A stretch of 64,000 bases of DNA from SZUA-22 sp963751695 (GCA_963751695.1 CAVVVP010000003.1:868001-932000), one strand, 5' to 3'; numbered from the stretch's first letter, positions 18,167 through 27,781 are shown. Numbers and translations: made by a program. The notes: a model not told the origin generated them from the letters alone.

Positions 18167-20166
18167 TAAAAGTTTCGCTGTATTGATATATATCCATTGA
18201 AAAATTGTCTTTGTTCTTGTATAAATGTTCGATCAAAAACCTCGGCACCAATAGCTACTAAAATCGCACGATAAGTAATTTGAAACTCTGTTCTGAATTT
18301 CAGTAGATCTAAATCTAACCCATACCCTCTTTGTGATCTGTAACTTCCTTCAAGTAAAAGCTTTGACGCAGGACTTATGAAAAAGAGAATTCTACCAACT
18401 GCATCCTTAAATATTTGTCGTTCGTTTGAGGCAACTAAGTAGATGTTTTTATAGTTTGCAGAAAGGGAAAGGGTAATGCTTCTTGAGAGCATTTCACTAT
18501 AGTTGGCAAAATACCTTTGCGATTCGTAAGGGACAATATTACTCTTAAAAGTATCAAATTCAATCCCTGTCGAGAAGCCCCAAAAGTTTAATGAAAATGC
18601 AACGAGACGCTGGGAGATAAGCTTTAATACTATGTAGTCAACATTATAAAGATTGTCAAAGTTAACTTCATTTCCAGAATAAGAAAATTCAATAAAATTA
18701 TTGAAGAAAGAGATTCCAGCGAAAAATCTATGGTTATTAGAATTGTAGCTGTACGACCCGCTTCTATAGTGATCGTAGTTAGCAAGTACTCTTCCTCCAT
18801 TTGGTATTTGTCCTCCAAGAATTCTTCTGATCTCAGTAAAATTTCCTCTCTCAATAATTTCATAGTCATAGTTTTCTTGATACACAATAACTCCAGCATC
18901 ATCTGTTATAACAATTGTATTTATAAAGACATCTGGATTAAAAAGTAACTCAACACTGCCATCATTAAGCTGGTGAGGTTCATTGAATATTGCCTGAACA
19001 TTCGACAAGCTTTCTGTTGAACGTCCAAATCTTCCGTATTCGTATGAAAGGTTCAGCCTGCCAACACTGATATCCTTTGTATAGTTGAATCCTATTCGAA
19101 AATCTTTATCGTTCTGAGAAAATTGGGTCTGGTCATAATCGGATAACCTAAAATTTACATGCGATCTTAGACTTTGAAATAATTTATGATTCAATCCCAA
19201 ATTGATTGTATTGGTAGTTGAAGAAATATAATTTACTTTGAAATAGTTGTAATTATAATTCCCATTAAAAGTTAGAGTAGAGGTAAGAGGTGAAGATACG
19301 TTCTGCAGTATCTGAAATTTATTTCTTTGATCATAACCATATTGATTATTGTAGAGAATTAGCGAGAAATAATTTACAGGAAATGGAGCTTTTAACATTA
19401 CACGCGTATTTAGGTTTGCGTCAAATATTTTATTTTGAATGAGCAAGTTATTATTCGAATACTTTCGTAGGAAATCGGTATAATTTACGGTTAGTTTGTT
19501 TACGAAATTCCTTCCATAATTTTGGTGAGCTTGAGCCCGAAAATTATGCCTTATAGAGCCATAAGTGCGGTCAAATTCGATTTCATCCTGAAGCCAGTTG
19601 TCGTAATCGTAATTGAAATTAAAATTGACTATCGGATTTCTGAAATTGACTGAAGCGCCAAGATTCTTTCTGAGGTTTTCAATATTAGTTGTAAAATCCC
19701 TACGAATATAAGAGTGATCATAGTTGAAATAAAAATTACTGTTCAATGTTCTCTGTTTAAATAGATCAGTACGAAAATTTAATCGCTCAGCGGTTGTGAT
19801 ATGCGCTTGATCGGGTGCAACAATAAAATCATCACTTCTTGTTCCGGGACGAAAGAGAACTCCAAGTTCGAACTGTAAAAAATTTGGATGAACAATAAAA
19901 CTTTCTGTATCTAAAGCAAAAAGCCCATTGAATTGTGTAGTGTTCTGTTTCTCTGAAAAACCAGTTTTGAGGGTTGTTCCTAAATAATAGTAGTTGCTTT
20001 CCACCCCAATAAAACCGCCCCAGTGATTTAAATTGAAAAAAGAGTATCCATTCCTTCCATTTCCATAAGAATAAGTTTCGCTTACAATAGATAGTACAAT
20101 TACCAAAATGAATGCTGGGTATATTGAAGGGATACTTGGGCGATATTTAAGAAAAATGATCATCAT
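18166..20166 (-). CDS. Large outer-membrane beta-barrel protein of the cytochrome operon
   Basis: 666 residues with an N-terminal hydrophobic signal and dense alternating polar/aromatic strands typical of a 20-plus-stranded barrel, ending in ISIQRNF with a terminal Phe as in outer-membrane proteins. There are no heme motifs. It overlaps by one base (TAATG) with the 5-heme lipoprotein gene upstream and with the 15-heme cytochrome gene downstream, so it is translated with both. By position it would be the MtrB/PioB-like sheath of a porin-cytochrome conduit. That role is inference from gene order. Confidence 0.75.
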   Translation of the reverse strand: MMIIFLKYRPSIPSIYPAFILVIVLSIVSETYSYGNGRNGYSFFNLNHWGGFIGVESNYYYLGTTLKTGFSEKQNTTQFNGLFALDTESFIVHPNFLQFELGVLFRPGTRSDDFIVAPDQAHITTAERLNFRTDLFKQRTLNSNFYFNYDHSYIRRDFTTNIENLRKNLGASVNFRNPIVNFNFNYDYDNWLQDEIEFDRTYGSIRHNFRAQAHQNYGRNFVNKLTVNYTDFLRKYSNNNLLIQNKIFDANLNTRVMLKAPFPVNYFSLILYNNQYGYDQRNKFQILQNVSSPLTSTLTFNGNYNYNYFKVNYISSTTNTINLGLNHKLFQSLRSHVNFRLSDYDQTQFSQNDKDFRIGFNYTKDISVGRLNLSYEYGRFGRSTESLSNVQAIFNEPHQLNDGSVELLFNPDVFINTIVITDDAGVIVYQENYDYEIIERGNFTEIRRILGGQIPNGGRVLANYDHYRSGSYSYNSNNHRFFAGISFFNNFIEFSYSGNEVNFDNLYNVDYIVLKLISQRLVAFSLNFWGFSTGIEFDTFKSNIVPYESQRYFANYSEMLSRSITLSLSANYKNIYLVASNERQIFKDAVGRILFFISPASKLLLEGSYRSQRGYGLDLDLLKFRTEFQITYRAILVAIGAEVFDRTFIQEQRQFFNGYISIQRNF

Positions 20167-20726
20167 TATATACGCAGCAAGTATTCCTCATTATTTCCAT
20201 GGGGATCATGACAAGTAGAGCATGCCTCTTCTTCAATTGTGGGGTGATTATCATTTGCTTTTAATTCCGTCTCTTCATGACAGTTAAAACAAAGATCTCG
20301 TTCTTTAGCAACAAGCAACCCTTTATTTTTACTTTTATGAGGATCATGACATTCCATGCAGAATCCCCCACTTACTGGTCCATGAAGGTTTTCTGAAGTT
20401 TCTTCAAATATCTCATGACAGTCATAGCATAATTCTGGTTCTTTCTTCGTTACCTTAAATCCTTGATCAGTATTATGACACTCGCCACATAATTTTGCTT
20501 GATAGGGACCATGAAGAATAAATTGCGGTTCTCTTTTTTTAATGACTTTAGATTGTCCATTGGCTGTAAGTGTATCTCCTGCAATATCCGTAGTAGCAAA
20601 TTCTTGATTAGTTGAGTCTGGAACACCATCGAAAAAGAATGTAAGAATACCATGACTTGAACTACTGCTGCAAGCCGTAAGAAGAGCGGCAATTATAAAA
20701 AGAAATAAAACTATATACTGTTTCAC
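20166..20726 (-). CDS. Five-heme cytochrome c lipoprotein
   Basis: 186 residues. A lipoprotein signal ends at LLTACSS. The mature protein has five CXXCH motifs (CGECH, CYDCH, CMECH, CFNCH, CSTCH), the last few as CHDPHGN-type doubled motifs. The lipid anchor and operon position suggest the outer-membrane, possibly cell-surface, partner of the barrel, analogous to MtrC, though much smaller. It starts 13 bases after the NHL lipoprotein gene and overlaps the barrel gene by one base. Confidence 0.88.
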   Translation of the reverse strand: MKQYIVLFLFIIAALLTACSSSSSHGILTFFFDGVPDSTNQEFATTDIAGDTLTANGQSKVIKKREPQFILHGPYQAKLCGECHNTDQGFKVTKKEPELCYDCHEIFEETSENLHGPVSGGFCMECHDPHKSKNKGLLVAKERDLCFNCHEETELKANDNHPTIEEEACSTCHDPHGNNEEYLLRI

Positions 20727-20739
20727 TTAAATACCTATC

Positions 20740-21810
20740 TTATTTCTTCTCCTCCACATAGCCATAAACATTTATTTTATCCGGACCGTATTGGTTCGTA
20801 ACAAAAATTAAATACTTTAGGTCAAAACGGTCATCCACATATTCTTGAAAATATTCAAGATTATCATAATCTATTGATACTTTTGCTGGCAGATACATAT
20901 CTCCAGGACCAGCATATGGACCTCCAAAATACATTAAGAGCTGACCGGCTGAATTAAACATCTGTACATTTTCGAATCCAGCATCAACTACATAAAGAAT
21001 ATCATCTCTGTCTACAGCAATTCCTTTTGGTCTTGCAAATTGACCCAAACTTCTTCCATAGCTGCCTACGGTGTCAGCAAAAGCACCATCAAGAGTATAT
21101 TTTTTAATTCTGAAAGCACCGAAGTCGCTTACATAAAGAGTATCTTTCTGAACAAAAATATTTGTGGGAGCGTTTATATAACCGACATCCCCATGCTTAT
21201 AAGATGTATCAGGGAGATTGAATAAATGAGTATAACTGCTGTCGTCATAAACCTCGATTCTATGTCCGATCATATTCGAAACAAATACTCTGTCATCATA
21301 CCAAAATACATCTGTCGGTTTCAGTTCTGCGGCTGTTCCAAGCTTCCCTTTATAATTTAGATCTTTATCAAATACAATTACTTCTCTTCTCTCTGCATCC
21401 GCCACATAGATATTCCCCTCATTATCCACATCCACATTTATCGGTTTCTTTATAGTACCAAATCCTTTTGGCTGAAAATATTCAAATATTTTTCCTTTAA
21501 GATCAATTGTTATTAATCCCCCAATCATAGTATCGCAGATATAGATTTTACCCTTATGTATATTTACACCGTATGGTTTTATTATAGCATTACCTTCCTC
21601 AGTATCACCTGCTACGTAATCCATAAAATCAGAACGTCCGCCAGTGATATCACGAGAATTACTATATTTTGTTAGGTATTGAATACGAGTTTCTTCTGGG
21701 GGAGAAGGATAAATGATTATTTCGTTTACACTTTTTTGTGTAACATCACTTGAACATGCAATAAGTATAAATGATAAAAAGTATATGGAGGATTGAAAGA
21801 TATGTTTCAT
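20740..21810 (-). CDS. NHL-repeat six-bladed beta-propeller lipoprotein
   Basis: 356 residues with a lipobox (FILIACSS). Repeats such as IYICDTMIGGLITID, IYVADAERREVIVFD, LYVSDFGAFRIKKYT and LYVVDAGFENVQMFN mark an NHL propeller covering nearly the whole chain. NHL propellers bind proteins or ligands; here it heads a tight operon with a cytochrome lipoprotein, a barrel and a 15-heme cytochrome. It may be a scaffold on the conduit. A second NHL protein accompanies the 12-heme cytochrome at 26798, so the pairing recurs. Confidence 0.85.
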   Translation of the reverse strand: MKHIFQSSIYFLSFILIACSSDVTQKSVNEIIIYPSPPEETRIQYLTKYSNSRDITGGRSDFMDYVAGDTEEGNAIIKPYGVNIHKGKIYICDTMIGGLITIDLKGKIFEYFQPKGFGTIKKPINVDVDNEGNIYVADAERREVIVFDKDLNYKGKLGTAAELKPTDVFWYDDRVFVSNMIGHRIEVYDDSSYTHLFNLPDTSYKHGDVGYINAPTNIFVQKDTLYVSDFGAFRIKKYTLDGAFADTVGSYGRSLGQFARPKGIAVDRDDILYVVDAGFENVQMFNSAGQLLMYFGGPYAGPGDMYLPAKVSIDYDNLEYFQEYVDDRFDLKYLIFVTNQYGPDKINVYGYVEEKK

Positions 21811-21824
21811 AAAAAACCTACTAT

Positions 21825-21850
21825 TAAAAAGGGCGGAAAACCCGCCCCAA
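21825..21850 (-). terminator. Rho-independent terminator after the 4-heme cytochrome
   Basis: On the minus strand GGGCGGG, a TTTT loop and CCGCCC form a GC-rich stem followed by TTTTTAAT. It sits between the 4-heme cytochrome gene and the NHL-led operon, suggesting separate or attenuated transcription. Confidence 0.88.
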
Positions 21851-21884
21851 ATTGGTATGATTATTTTTGAGCCAGGTATTTATA

Positions 21885-22505
21885 TTATTTATCATGGCAT
21901 GTTAAACAAAGAGCACTACCAATATTTGACATTACAAGAAAACTACCATTTGTGTTATCATGAGCATTATGGCAAGAAGCACATTCAAGTTTATCTGAAA
22001 ACAACATGTCTGCAGATATTGTGCCACCCAAACCAGATGTTGCAGTGGTTGGATCAAATAGTCCTCCGTCAGCTGTAGCTAAAGCTGCATCATACGTAAA
22101 AGAAACTGGGTGATCGTTTTGAAGATTTGTTCCCATATTTGCTTTACCAGTAATGTATGTGGTTCCTGTGTTACCTCCAAAAGCATCAAGGGCAACTGTA
22201 CCATCGTGACAACTTAGACACAATTTTGATGCGCCATCAGGTTGTGATAGATCGGAAGCAGTTAAGGTTCCACTAGAGTAAAGGGTATATGTGGAACTTG
22301 TCACGTCATGATTCCACAGTGGAGCATCTGCAATAGTTAAATTCCCGTCATGTGGTGCATGGCATGGAAGACAAATCTCACCTTCTCCTGCAACTCCTCC
22401 CGGCATCCAACTTTCGGAAGAAAAATCATGCCCACTACCAGTTATTTGTGCAAAACAAGTTCCAGCAAAGAAAAATGCTACTAGAAGAGCAATAAGTTTT
22501 TTCAT
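21885..22505 (-). CDS. Four-heme periplasmic cytochrome c
   Basis: 206 residues with signal peptide MKKLIALLVAFFFAGTCFAQ and four CXXCH motifs (CLPCHAPH, CLSCH, CASCHNAH, CLTCH). The arrangement, including APLWNHD and LSQPDGASKLCLSCHDGT, is repeated almost motif for motif in the N-terminal third of the 12-heme protein at 25141, so the two share an ancestor. Likely a soluble electron shuttle. It has a TTTCTCC-complement (GGAGAAA) ribosome site just before the start and its own terminator, so it may be expressed strongly. Confidence 0.9.
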   Translation of the reverse strand: MKKLIALLVAFFFAGTCFAQITGSGHDFSSESWMPGGVAGEGEICLPCHAPHDGNLTIADAPLWNHDVTSSTYTLYSSGTLTASDLSQPDGASKLCLSCHDGTVALDAFGGNTGTTYITGKANMGTNLQNDHPVSFTYDAALATADGGLFDPTTATSGLGGTISADMLFSDKLECASCHNAHDNTNGSFLVMSNIGSALCLTCHDK

Positions 22506-22620
22506 TTCGTTTCTCCTTATTTTTGAAAAAAGACAAGTAAATCGTTTTTCTTGGATCTATAATATCATAATATTTTACTTTTATAAATACTCCATAGAGG
22601 TCTATTTTAAATGGTTATAA

Positions 22621-22643
22621 AGGGGTATAAAAAAAATACCCCT
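22621..22643 (-). terminator. Probable terminator of the NarL-type regulator gene
   Basis: AGGGGTAT and ATACCCCT form an 8-bp stem around a 7-base homopolymer loop, about 55 bases beyond the regulator stop on the minus strand. The T-run after it is weak, so efficiency is uncertain. Confidence 0.6.
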
Positions 22644-22696
22644 AAAAGGGTAGTATTATTTTAAGATTAAATGATATAAAAATGGGAGGGTGAACG

Positions 22697-23350
22697 CTAG
22701 ATTAAATCGTGTGTTGCGGCGTAACTAACAGCTTCTGCCAGATTTTTAACTCCGAGTTTCTTAATTATATTCTTGCGGTGTTTTACAACTGTAAGCTCGC
22801 TAATAAATAATTTTTCTGCAGCAGTTTTACTGGTATTACCTTTCGCAACTAAAGTCAGAACTTCTATCTCTCTTGGTGTAAGCGGGGGTGTGTCATCTCC
22901 ATTTGTAGACTGAGAAGAATATCTTCTTCCTCTTATATAGGAGAGAATTTTATCCGTAACTTCTTTGTTCAAATATTCCTCACCCTCATATACTCGGTTT
23001 ACAGCAGTAGCCAATTCTTTTATCCCAGCTTCTTTAAATAAGTATCCTTCAATTCCGACAGACATTGCATCGATAATGAACTTTTCATTGTCCAGCATTG
23101 TCAGCATAATAATTTTAATTGCTTTGTTATGAAGTTTGATCTCTCTTGCGGCATCAATACCATTTTTCTCCGGCATGCTTATATCCATTAGTAGAATATG
23201 TGGTTTGTGCTTTAATGCCAATTCTACTGCCTCTTTTCCGTTTGTAGCTTCACCAATCACTTTGATGTTTTCATGAGAATTCAAAGCTATTTTTAGACCC
23301 TCTCGAACCATTGCGTGGTCATCCGCAATCAAAACTTTAATTTTTGACAT
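22697..23350 (-). CDS. NarL/FixJ-family response regulator
   Basis: 217 residues: receiver (1-120) with DDHAMVREGL, phospho-acceptor Asp in ILLMDISMP and the Lys-equivalent region; LuxR-type helix-turn-helix (about 150-215) with LTPREIEVLTLVAKG and SELTVVKHRKNIIKKLGV. Its ATG overlaps the kinase stop as TAATG, so it is the partner of the PAS kinase upstream. Lying between cytochrome genes on the same strand, it plausibly controls them; no binding site can be assigned. Confidence 0.93.
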   Translation of the reverse strand: MSKIKVLIADDHAMVREGLKIALNSHENIKVIGEATNGKEAVELALKHKPHILLMDISMPEKNGIDAAREIKLHNKAIKIIMLTMLDNEKFIIDAMSVGIEGYLFKEAGIKELATAVNRVYEGEEYLNKEVTDKILSYIRGRRYSSQSTNGDDTPPLTPREIEVLTLVAKGNTSKTAAEKLFISELTVVKHRKNIIKKLGVKNLAEAVSYAATHDLI

Positions 23351-23577
23351 TAGTTTTCTCCAATAGGAATTTCAAAATGAATTTTTGTGCCTTCATTTGG
23401 TGCAGAGTCAATTTCTAAACTTCCATTCAGAAAATTGGCCCGACCGTCCATGGATGATAATCCAAAAACATGTTCACCATTACCACCATCTAGTATTTTC
23501 TCTGGATCGAAACCAATTCCATTATCTGCAATTATCCCAGATACATAGTTATTTATTAAAATGGAATTCGGCTTCAA
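23350..23577 (-). pseudogene. C-terminal ATPase fragment of the PAS histidine kinase (other frame)
   Basis: 75 codons carrying IIADNGIGFDPEKI (the ATP-binding G1 box), HVFGLSSMDGRA (G2) and GTKIHFEIP, i.e. the missing second half of the kinase ATPase domain. It overlaps the end of the 514-residue kinase frame by 29 bases. Removing one base in the TTTT near 23560 joins both parts as ..EAEFH-LINNYVSG... The fragment has no start signal of its own. It is a frameshift, from error or mutation. Confidence 0.85.
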
Positions 23578-25093
23578 CTTCTGTAGCTTTTGAATGACGG
23601 GTTATATTATTTAAGGCTTCTTGACAGATTCTATAGATTCCAAGCTCAACATCTTTAGGTGCTGGCAGATACTTTCCAACTATTTTAATCTTATGTTTAA
23701 ATTTCCCCAGAGCACCACAATGGGAGATCATTGACTCCAAAGCATCAACCAAACCATAATTTTCAAGTTCAACCGGATGGAGCAAATAGATAATGTCTTT
23801 GATTTCGCTATTCGTGGTTAAGAGCAGATCAATAATTTCATCAAACTTTTCAGCAGACTCAGGATGCGTATCGCTCAAAAGTTCTGTGTAAAGTTTAATA
23901 AGAAGTAATTTTTGTCCAACTTGATCGTGCAGATCTTGGGATAGTTTCTTTCTTACACCTTCAAAAAAGTTAAAGAATGATTTCAATGTATCTTTTTGAA
24001 CTTCTAATTCTTTATCAGATTCAGCCTTTTTTAATCTATCCGTAACGTCCTGAATATTGCAAATTATCTTAGTGATGTCACCAACTTTATCCGTTATGGG
24101 AAAGCAATCCATTATTATGATCTTATCAATTTCTTCAACATAAATTGGGCTACTGGCTTCTGCCACAATTTTGCTAAGAACATCCTCCAACATTTTATCT
24201 ATTTCTACATTATTGAAGTAGGGGAGATTGCTCAATTTTTCTCCAGAATACTTATTAGATTCTAAGCGAAACATTTTATCCCAAGCTTCATTTGTTTCTA
24301 AGATAGTTTTATCAACAGAGAGCATTGCCTTGGCAAATGGCGATTGTGAAAACAGATCACTTATTTCTTTAGTCCTCTGCGCAACATTCTCTTCTAGCCA
24401 TTTATTAGTTTTCTGTAATTCCGAACTTAGTCTATCTTTCTCCAACTCCACAATCTTTCTCTGTGTTATTACTCTATTACTAACCCTTTGTCCTAGATAA
24501 TTATCGTTGTCGTCATAGATTGCTCTACAAGTATGACTGATCCAAATTACTTTTCCATCCTTTCTTGAGATTCTATATTCAAGATCCTCGGCTTCTCTTT
24601 CCTTTACTTGATGATCATCATGATTGGAGTAAATTGTCTCATCATCTTCATAGATGATAGAATGGATTAATCCAGGATCGCTTCTAAATTCGTCAACAGT
24701 ATAGCCTGTAACATCAATGCATGAAGGAGACATGAATTGAATATTCTTTTCTGGAGTGATCCAGTATTCCCAATCATTTGTGTAATTAGCTACAGTCTTA
24801 AATAAGAATTCATTGTTCTTTAATGTCTCCTGATACTTAATATTACTTCTAAATAGGAATGAAATAAAAATTCCAAACACAGCGACTGTAAATATCAACA
24901 TCATTCGCATATAAAATTCGTGACTTTCTAATGAAGGAAGGAACACTTCCATGAGTGTTTCATCATAGTAGAATAAATAGTCAACAAGGGCATCAATGAA
25001 TGCAACGCTAGCTGCAAATAAGATCGAAAATATCACTAGTAGAAAAGGATATTTTTTTAAGAATTCTAGACTGCTAATTTTTTCTCTGGCCAT
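23549..25093 (-). CDS. PAS-domain sensor histidine kinase (HisKA_3), frameshifted near its end
   Basis: 514 residues as read. Two N-terminal membrane helices (about 13-35 and 58-80), a PAS domain with PAC (about 85-205), a coiled stretch, a second PAS (about 245-350), then a HisKA_3 dimerisation helix with SQDLHDQVGQ (phospho-acceptor His) and the ATPase N-box ICQEALNNITRHSKA. The frame then stops before the ATP-binding G boxes, which continue in another frame at 23350-23577. If the frameshift is real, the kinase cannot bind ATP normally. The partner is the NarL-type regulator downstream. Confidence 0.85.
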   Translation of the reverse strand: MAREKISSLEFLKKYPFLLVIFSILFAASVAFIDALVDYLFYYDETLMEVFLPSLESHEFYMRMMLIFTVAVFGIFISFLFRSNIKYQETLKNNEFLFKTVANYTNDWEYWITPEKNIQFMSPSCIDVTGYTVDEFRSDPGLIHSIIYEDDETIYSNHDDHQVKEREAEDLEYRISRKDGKVIWISHTCRAIYDDNDNYLGQRVSNRVITQRKIVELEKDRLSSELQKTNKWLEENVAQRTKEISDLFSQSPFAKAMLSVDKTILETNEAWDKMFRLESNKYSGEKLSNLPYFNNVEIDKMLEDVLSKIVAEASSPIYVEEIDKIIIMDCFPITDKVGDITKIICNIQDVTDRLKKAESDKELEVQKDTLKSFFNFFEGVRKKLSQDLHDQVGQKLLLIKLYTELLSDTHPESAEKFDEIIDLLLTTNSEIKDIIYLLHPVELENYGLVDALESMISHCGALGKFKHKIKIVGKYLPAPKDVELGIYRICQEALNNITRHSKATEVEAEFHFNK

Positions 25094-25140
25094 TTCAATT
25101 TATGTTCTTGTTCAAATTTCTTGTTGATTATTGATTTATC

Positions 25141-26814
25141 CTAGTATGTTGAATTTATATGTTGAGCAGCTCTCGGTGTCATATGGCACGCTAAATTGCA
25201 AACACCATGTCCTGGTCCAAGATCTGTATATGATAGATCACCATTTGAATTTGGGGTTACATAGTTTATATCCCAGTTTAGTAAATATGGAGCATCAGTA
25301 ACACCGTGAGGATCATGACAGACATTACAAGAAGCTCTCTGATAATGATTCTGCTTGATCATTCGGTGTAAAGTAATAACCTCTGCCTGAGCATGGCACC
25401 TATAACATACTTCATAAGCAGTGTAACTATTATCAAAACTTACCCTCTCATAGTTGTACTTTAATATTTGGGGATAATTTGATCCATGTGGTCCTTTTGG
25501 GGTATCCACTCCATCGCTGCTATGGCAGTCTGTGCAATAGATCACACTGGTCTGATCGTATGGTGCAATTAAAGTTACGATGGCTGAATTATTTGGTCTA
25601 ATCCCATTCTCAATTGGATGAGTTGATAGATTGCTCGGGTCATATTCTAATCGAACATTGTTCTGCTCAATTTCCCTGGAAGTTGGACTTCCGGTTACCG
25701 CATTCTCTGAATGACATCTATAACATAATTCATATTGATTTTGAATAAGACTAATTTCATTGCCATCTGTGTTTATTCCTTTTACTCCTTGAATATAGCC
25801 TGAGGCCAACGGTGCCGAAGAGGCAACATCATTTGCCTGATGAGGATTATGGCAATCTTGACATTCAACATGTTTAGTCAATGGACTGCTTTCAGTTGGA
25901 TCATGTATATTGCTGTAAGTATTTACTCCATGCCGATAAGGTTTTAACATTATTTCTGTATAAACATCCTTGGTTGCTACATTTCCATTGTGACAATCAA
26001 GACAATTTTGCTCCTCATTAGAATAGTTCATCAATCTATTTGTTCCACCAGCATTATGTGGGGTATGGCAATTTTCACAAGCGTTGTCAGAGACCGTGGT
26101 GTAATTACTATTTGGCCAAGGATCAGAACCTAGACTATTCCAAGTAGCCATCGAATTACGATGACTTGAGACATCCCAATTTGTTGTATTGTGACAACTT
26201 GTACAGAGCAATGAGTTTTTATCATCCTCAACAAGAAATTTATTGTAGTCATTGTTATGCGGATCATGACAGCTTATGCATTGAACTTTCTGATTCTCTA
26301 AAGCTATTTTAGGAGGTAAAGCTGCTGGATCGTATAGCTGCCCATCACTTGTAGCCAGTGCAGAATTATAAACGAATGAGATAGGATGATCATCTGATAG
26401 ATCGGTGGATAGGTTAGCTTTTCCCGAGGGCATTGTAGTAATGGAGGAGACCATGCTAATATCAGATGTTCTGCTCAAAACTGATCCAAGAGCAATTGTT
26501 CCATCATGGCAACTTAAACAAAGAATAGAAGCTCCATCCGGCTGGCCTATTGTGGCTTCAGCCGTAGAGCTGTTGTATAAAGTATAACTAACTCCTGGAT
26601 CATCCTTATTCCAAAGTGGGGCACGGGGTGAACTATTATGGGGTGTGTGACAGAATATGCATAACTCCGTTTCTGATGTAGCCTTTATACTGCCTGAGCC
26701 TGAGACAGATAGATTATGTACAGTAGATGATAACGACTGTCCAAACAGTGTCGAAGTCAGCAACAGGCTGATAGTAATCAAGCAATATGTTTGATTATTA
26801 GTTCTCACCATCAA
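25141..26814 (-). CDS. Twelve-heme periplasmic cytochrome c
   Basis: 557 residues with an N-terminal signal (about 8-25). Eleven CXXCH motifs are visible, many as doubled CHDPH/CHTPH types, plus a C-terminal CNLACH (CX3CH) shortly before the end, like the terminal CX3CH of the 15-heme protein. The first 180 residues match the domain order of the 4-heme cytochrome at 21885. It overlaps the upstream NHL gene by 17 bases. Probably a periplasmic electron carrier for the same outer-membrane conduit. Confidence 0.9.
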   Translation of the reverse strand: MMVRTNNQTYCLITISLLLTSTLFGQSLSSTVHNLSVSGSGSIKATSETELCIFCHTPHNSSPRAPLWNKDDPGVSYTLYNSSTAEATIGQPDGASILCLSCHDGTIALGSVLSRTSDISMVSSITTMPSGKANLSTDLSDDHPISFVYNSALATSDGQLYDPAALPPKIALENQKVQCISCHDPHNNDYNKFLVEDDKNSLLCTSCHNTTNWDVSSHRNSMATWNSLGSDPWPNSNYTTVSDNACENCHTPHNAGGTNRLMNYSNEEQNCLDCHNGNVATKDVYTEIMLKPYRHGVNTYSNIHDPTESSPLTKHVECQDCHNPHQANDVASSAPLASGYIQGVKGINTDGNEISLIQNQYELCYRCHSENAVTGSPTSREIEQNNVRLEYDPSNLSTHPIENGIRPNNSAIVTLIAPYDQTSVIYCTDCHSSDGVDTPKGPHGSNYPQILKYNYERVSFDNSYTAYEVCYRCHAQAEVITLHRMIKQNHYQRASCNVCHDPHGVTDAPYLLNWDINYVTPNSNGDLSYTDLGPGHGVCNLACHMTPRAAQHINSTY

Positions 26815-27781
26815 TCAACCTAAATATTTGAATTCTTGCGTTATATGAATCAGCTATACAAATATTATTCTTTTCGTCAATATCTATTCCAATCGGCAAC
26901 CAGAATCTAGATGCTTGTGAACCCAATCCTCCAAAGTTGTAAAGGAAATTTCCATCCATATTAAAAACTTGAATGGTATGGAACATTGCATCAACTAAAA
27001 ATATATGGCCGTAGGAGTCTATCTTAATTCCTTTTGGTCTATTAAAAAATCCTGTTGCGTCACCAGCTTCACCAAAAGTTTTTAGAAAATTTCCATTATC
27101 ATCAAATATCTGAACTCGAAAATTGAGCGCATCCACTACATATAAATTCCAATTATTATCTAAAGCTAAAAATGATGGATAATTGAAGTGACCTTCTTTA
27201 TCTCCTCGACTACCAATAGTATTAATGAGTTCTCCATCATCTGAAAGCACACTGATTCTATGTTTATCAGTTTCTGTTACGTAGATTTTGTTTTGGATAG
27301 GGTTATAAGCTAGTCCGGTAGGTTTATCTAATTTGGCTTTAGTATCGAAAATTTTTACTTCTTCATTTAGTCTATCATAGATGAATATTTTGGATAACTT
27401 AGAATCAGTAAAGAGAATTTTATTCTGCTTAAACTTACAAACACCAACTAAAGAAGGGAATGAATTGTATTTATCCATTCCAATTAATTCAAATCCATTT
27501 TCTGAAGCTAATATGGGTGCGGATAATCCTTGATCCAATATGAAATAGGAACTACTATCTATTTGTACCAAGTTGAACGGCTTAACCAGTCTAAGTTCAC
27601 TTTCACCAGTAACCATTTTCAGAAGATTTGAAATCACATTATCATCTGTATTTATGTCTTCTTCGTAACTGATTTCTTTTATCCATTCAACAGAGAAATT
27701 ACTTGCATTATCGACTTGTTCTATCAATTGAGACAGAGGAAAAATCAGGCAGATATATAGAAATAATGATTTCATAAACAA
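26798..27781 (-). CDS. Secreted NHL-repeat beta-propeller protein
   Basis: 327 residues with an N-terminal signal (about 4-20). At least four clear NHL blades: IYVTETDKHRISVLSDDGEL, LYVVDALNFRVQIFDDNGNF, IFLVDAMFHTIQVFNMDGNF and ICIADSYNARIQIF. Unlike the one at 20740 it has no lipobox. Its 3' end overlaps the 12-heme cytochrome gene, so the two are translated together, repeating the NHL-cytochrome pairing. A binding or scaffold function is inferred. Confidence 0.85.
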   Translation of the reverse strand: MFMKSLFLYICLIFPLSQLIEQVDNASNFSVEWIKEISYEEDINTDDNVISNLLKMVTGESELRLVKPFNLVQIDSSSYFILDQGLSAPILASENGFELIGMDKYNSFPSLVGVCKFKQNKILFTDSKLSKIFIYDRLNEEVKIFDTKAKLDKPTGLAYNPIQNKIYVTETDKHRISVLSDDGELINTIGSRGDKEGHFNYPSFLALDNNWNLYVVDALNFRVQIFDDNGNFLKTFGEAGDATGFFNRPKGIKIDSYGHIFLVDAMFHTIQVFNMDGNFLYNFGGLGSQASRFWLPIGIDIDEKNNICIADSYNARIQIFRLIDGEN

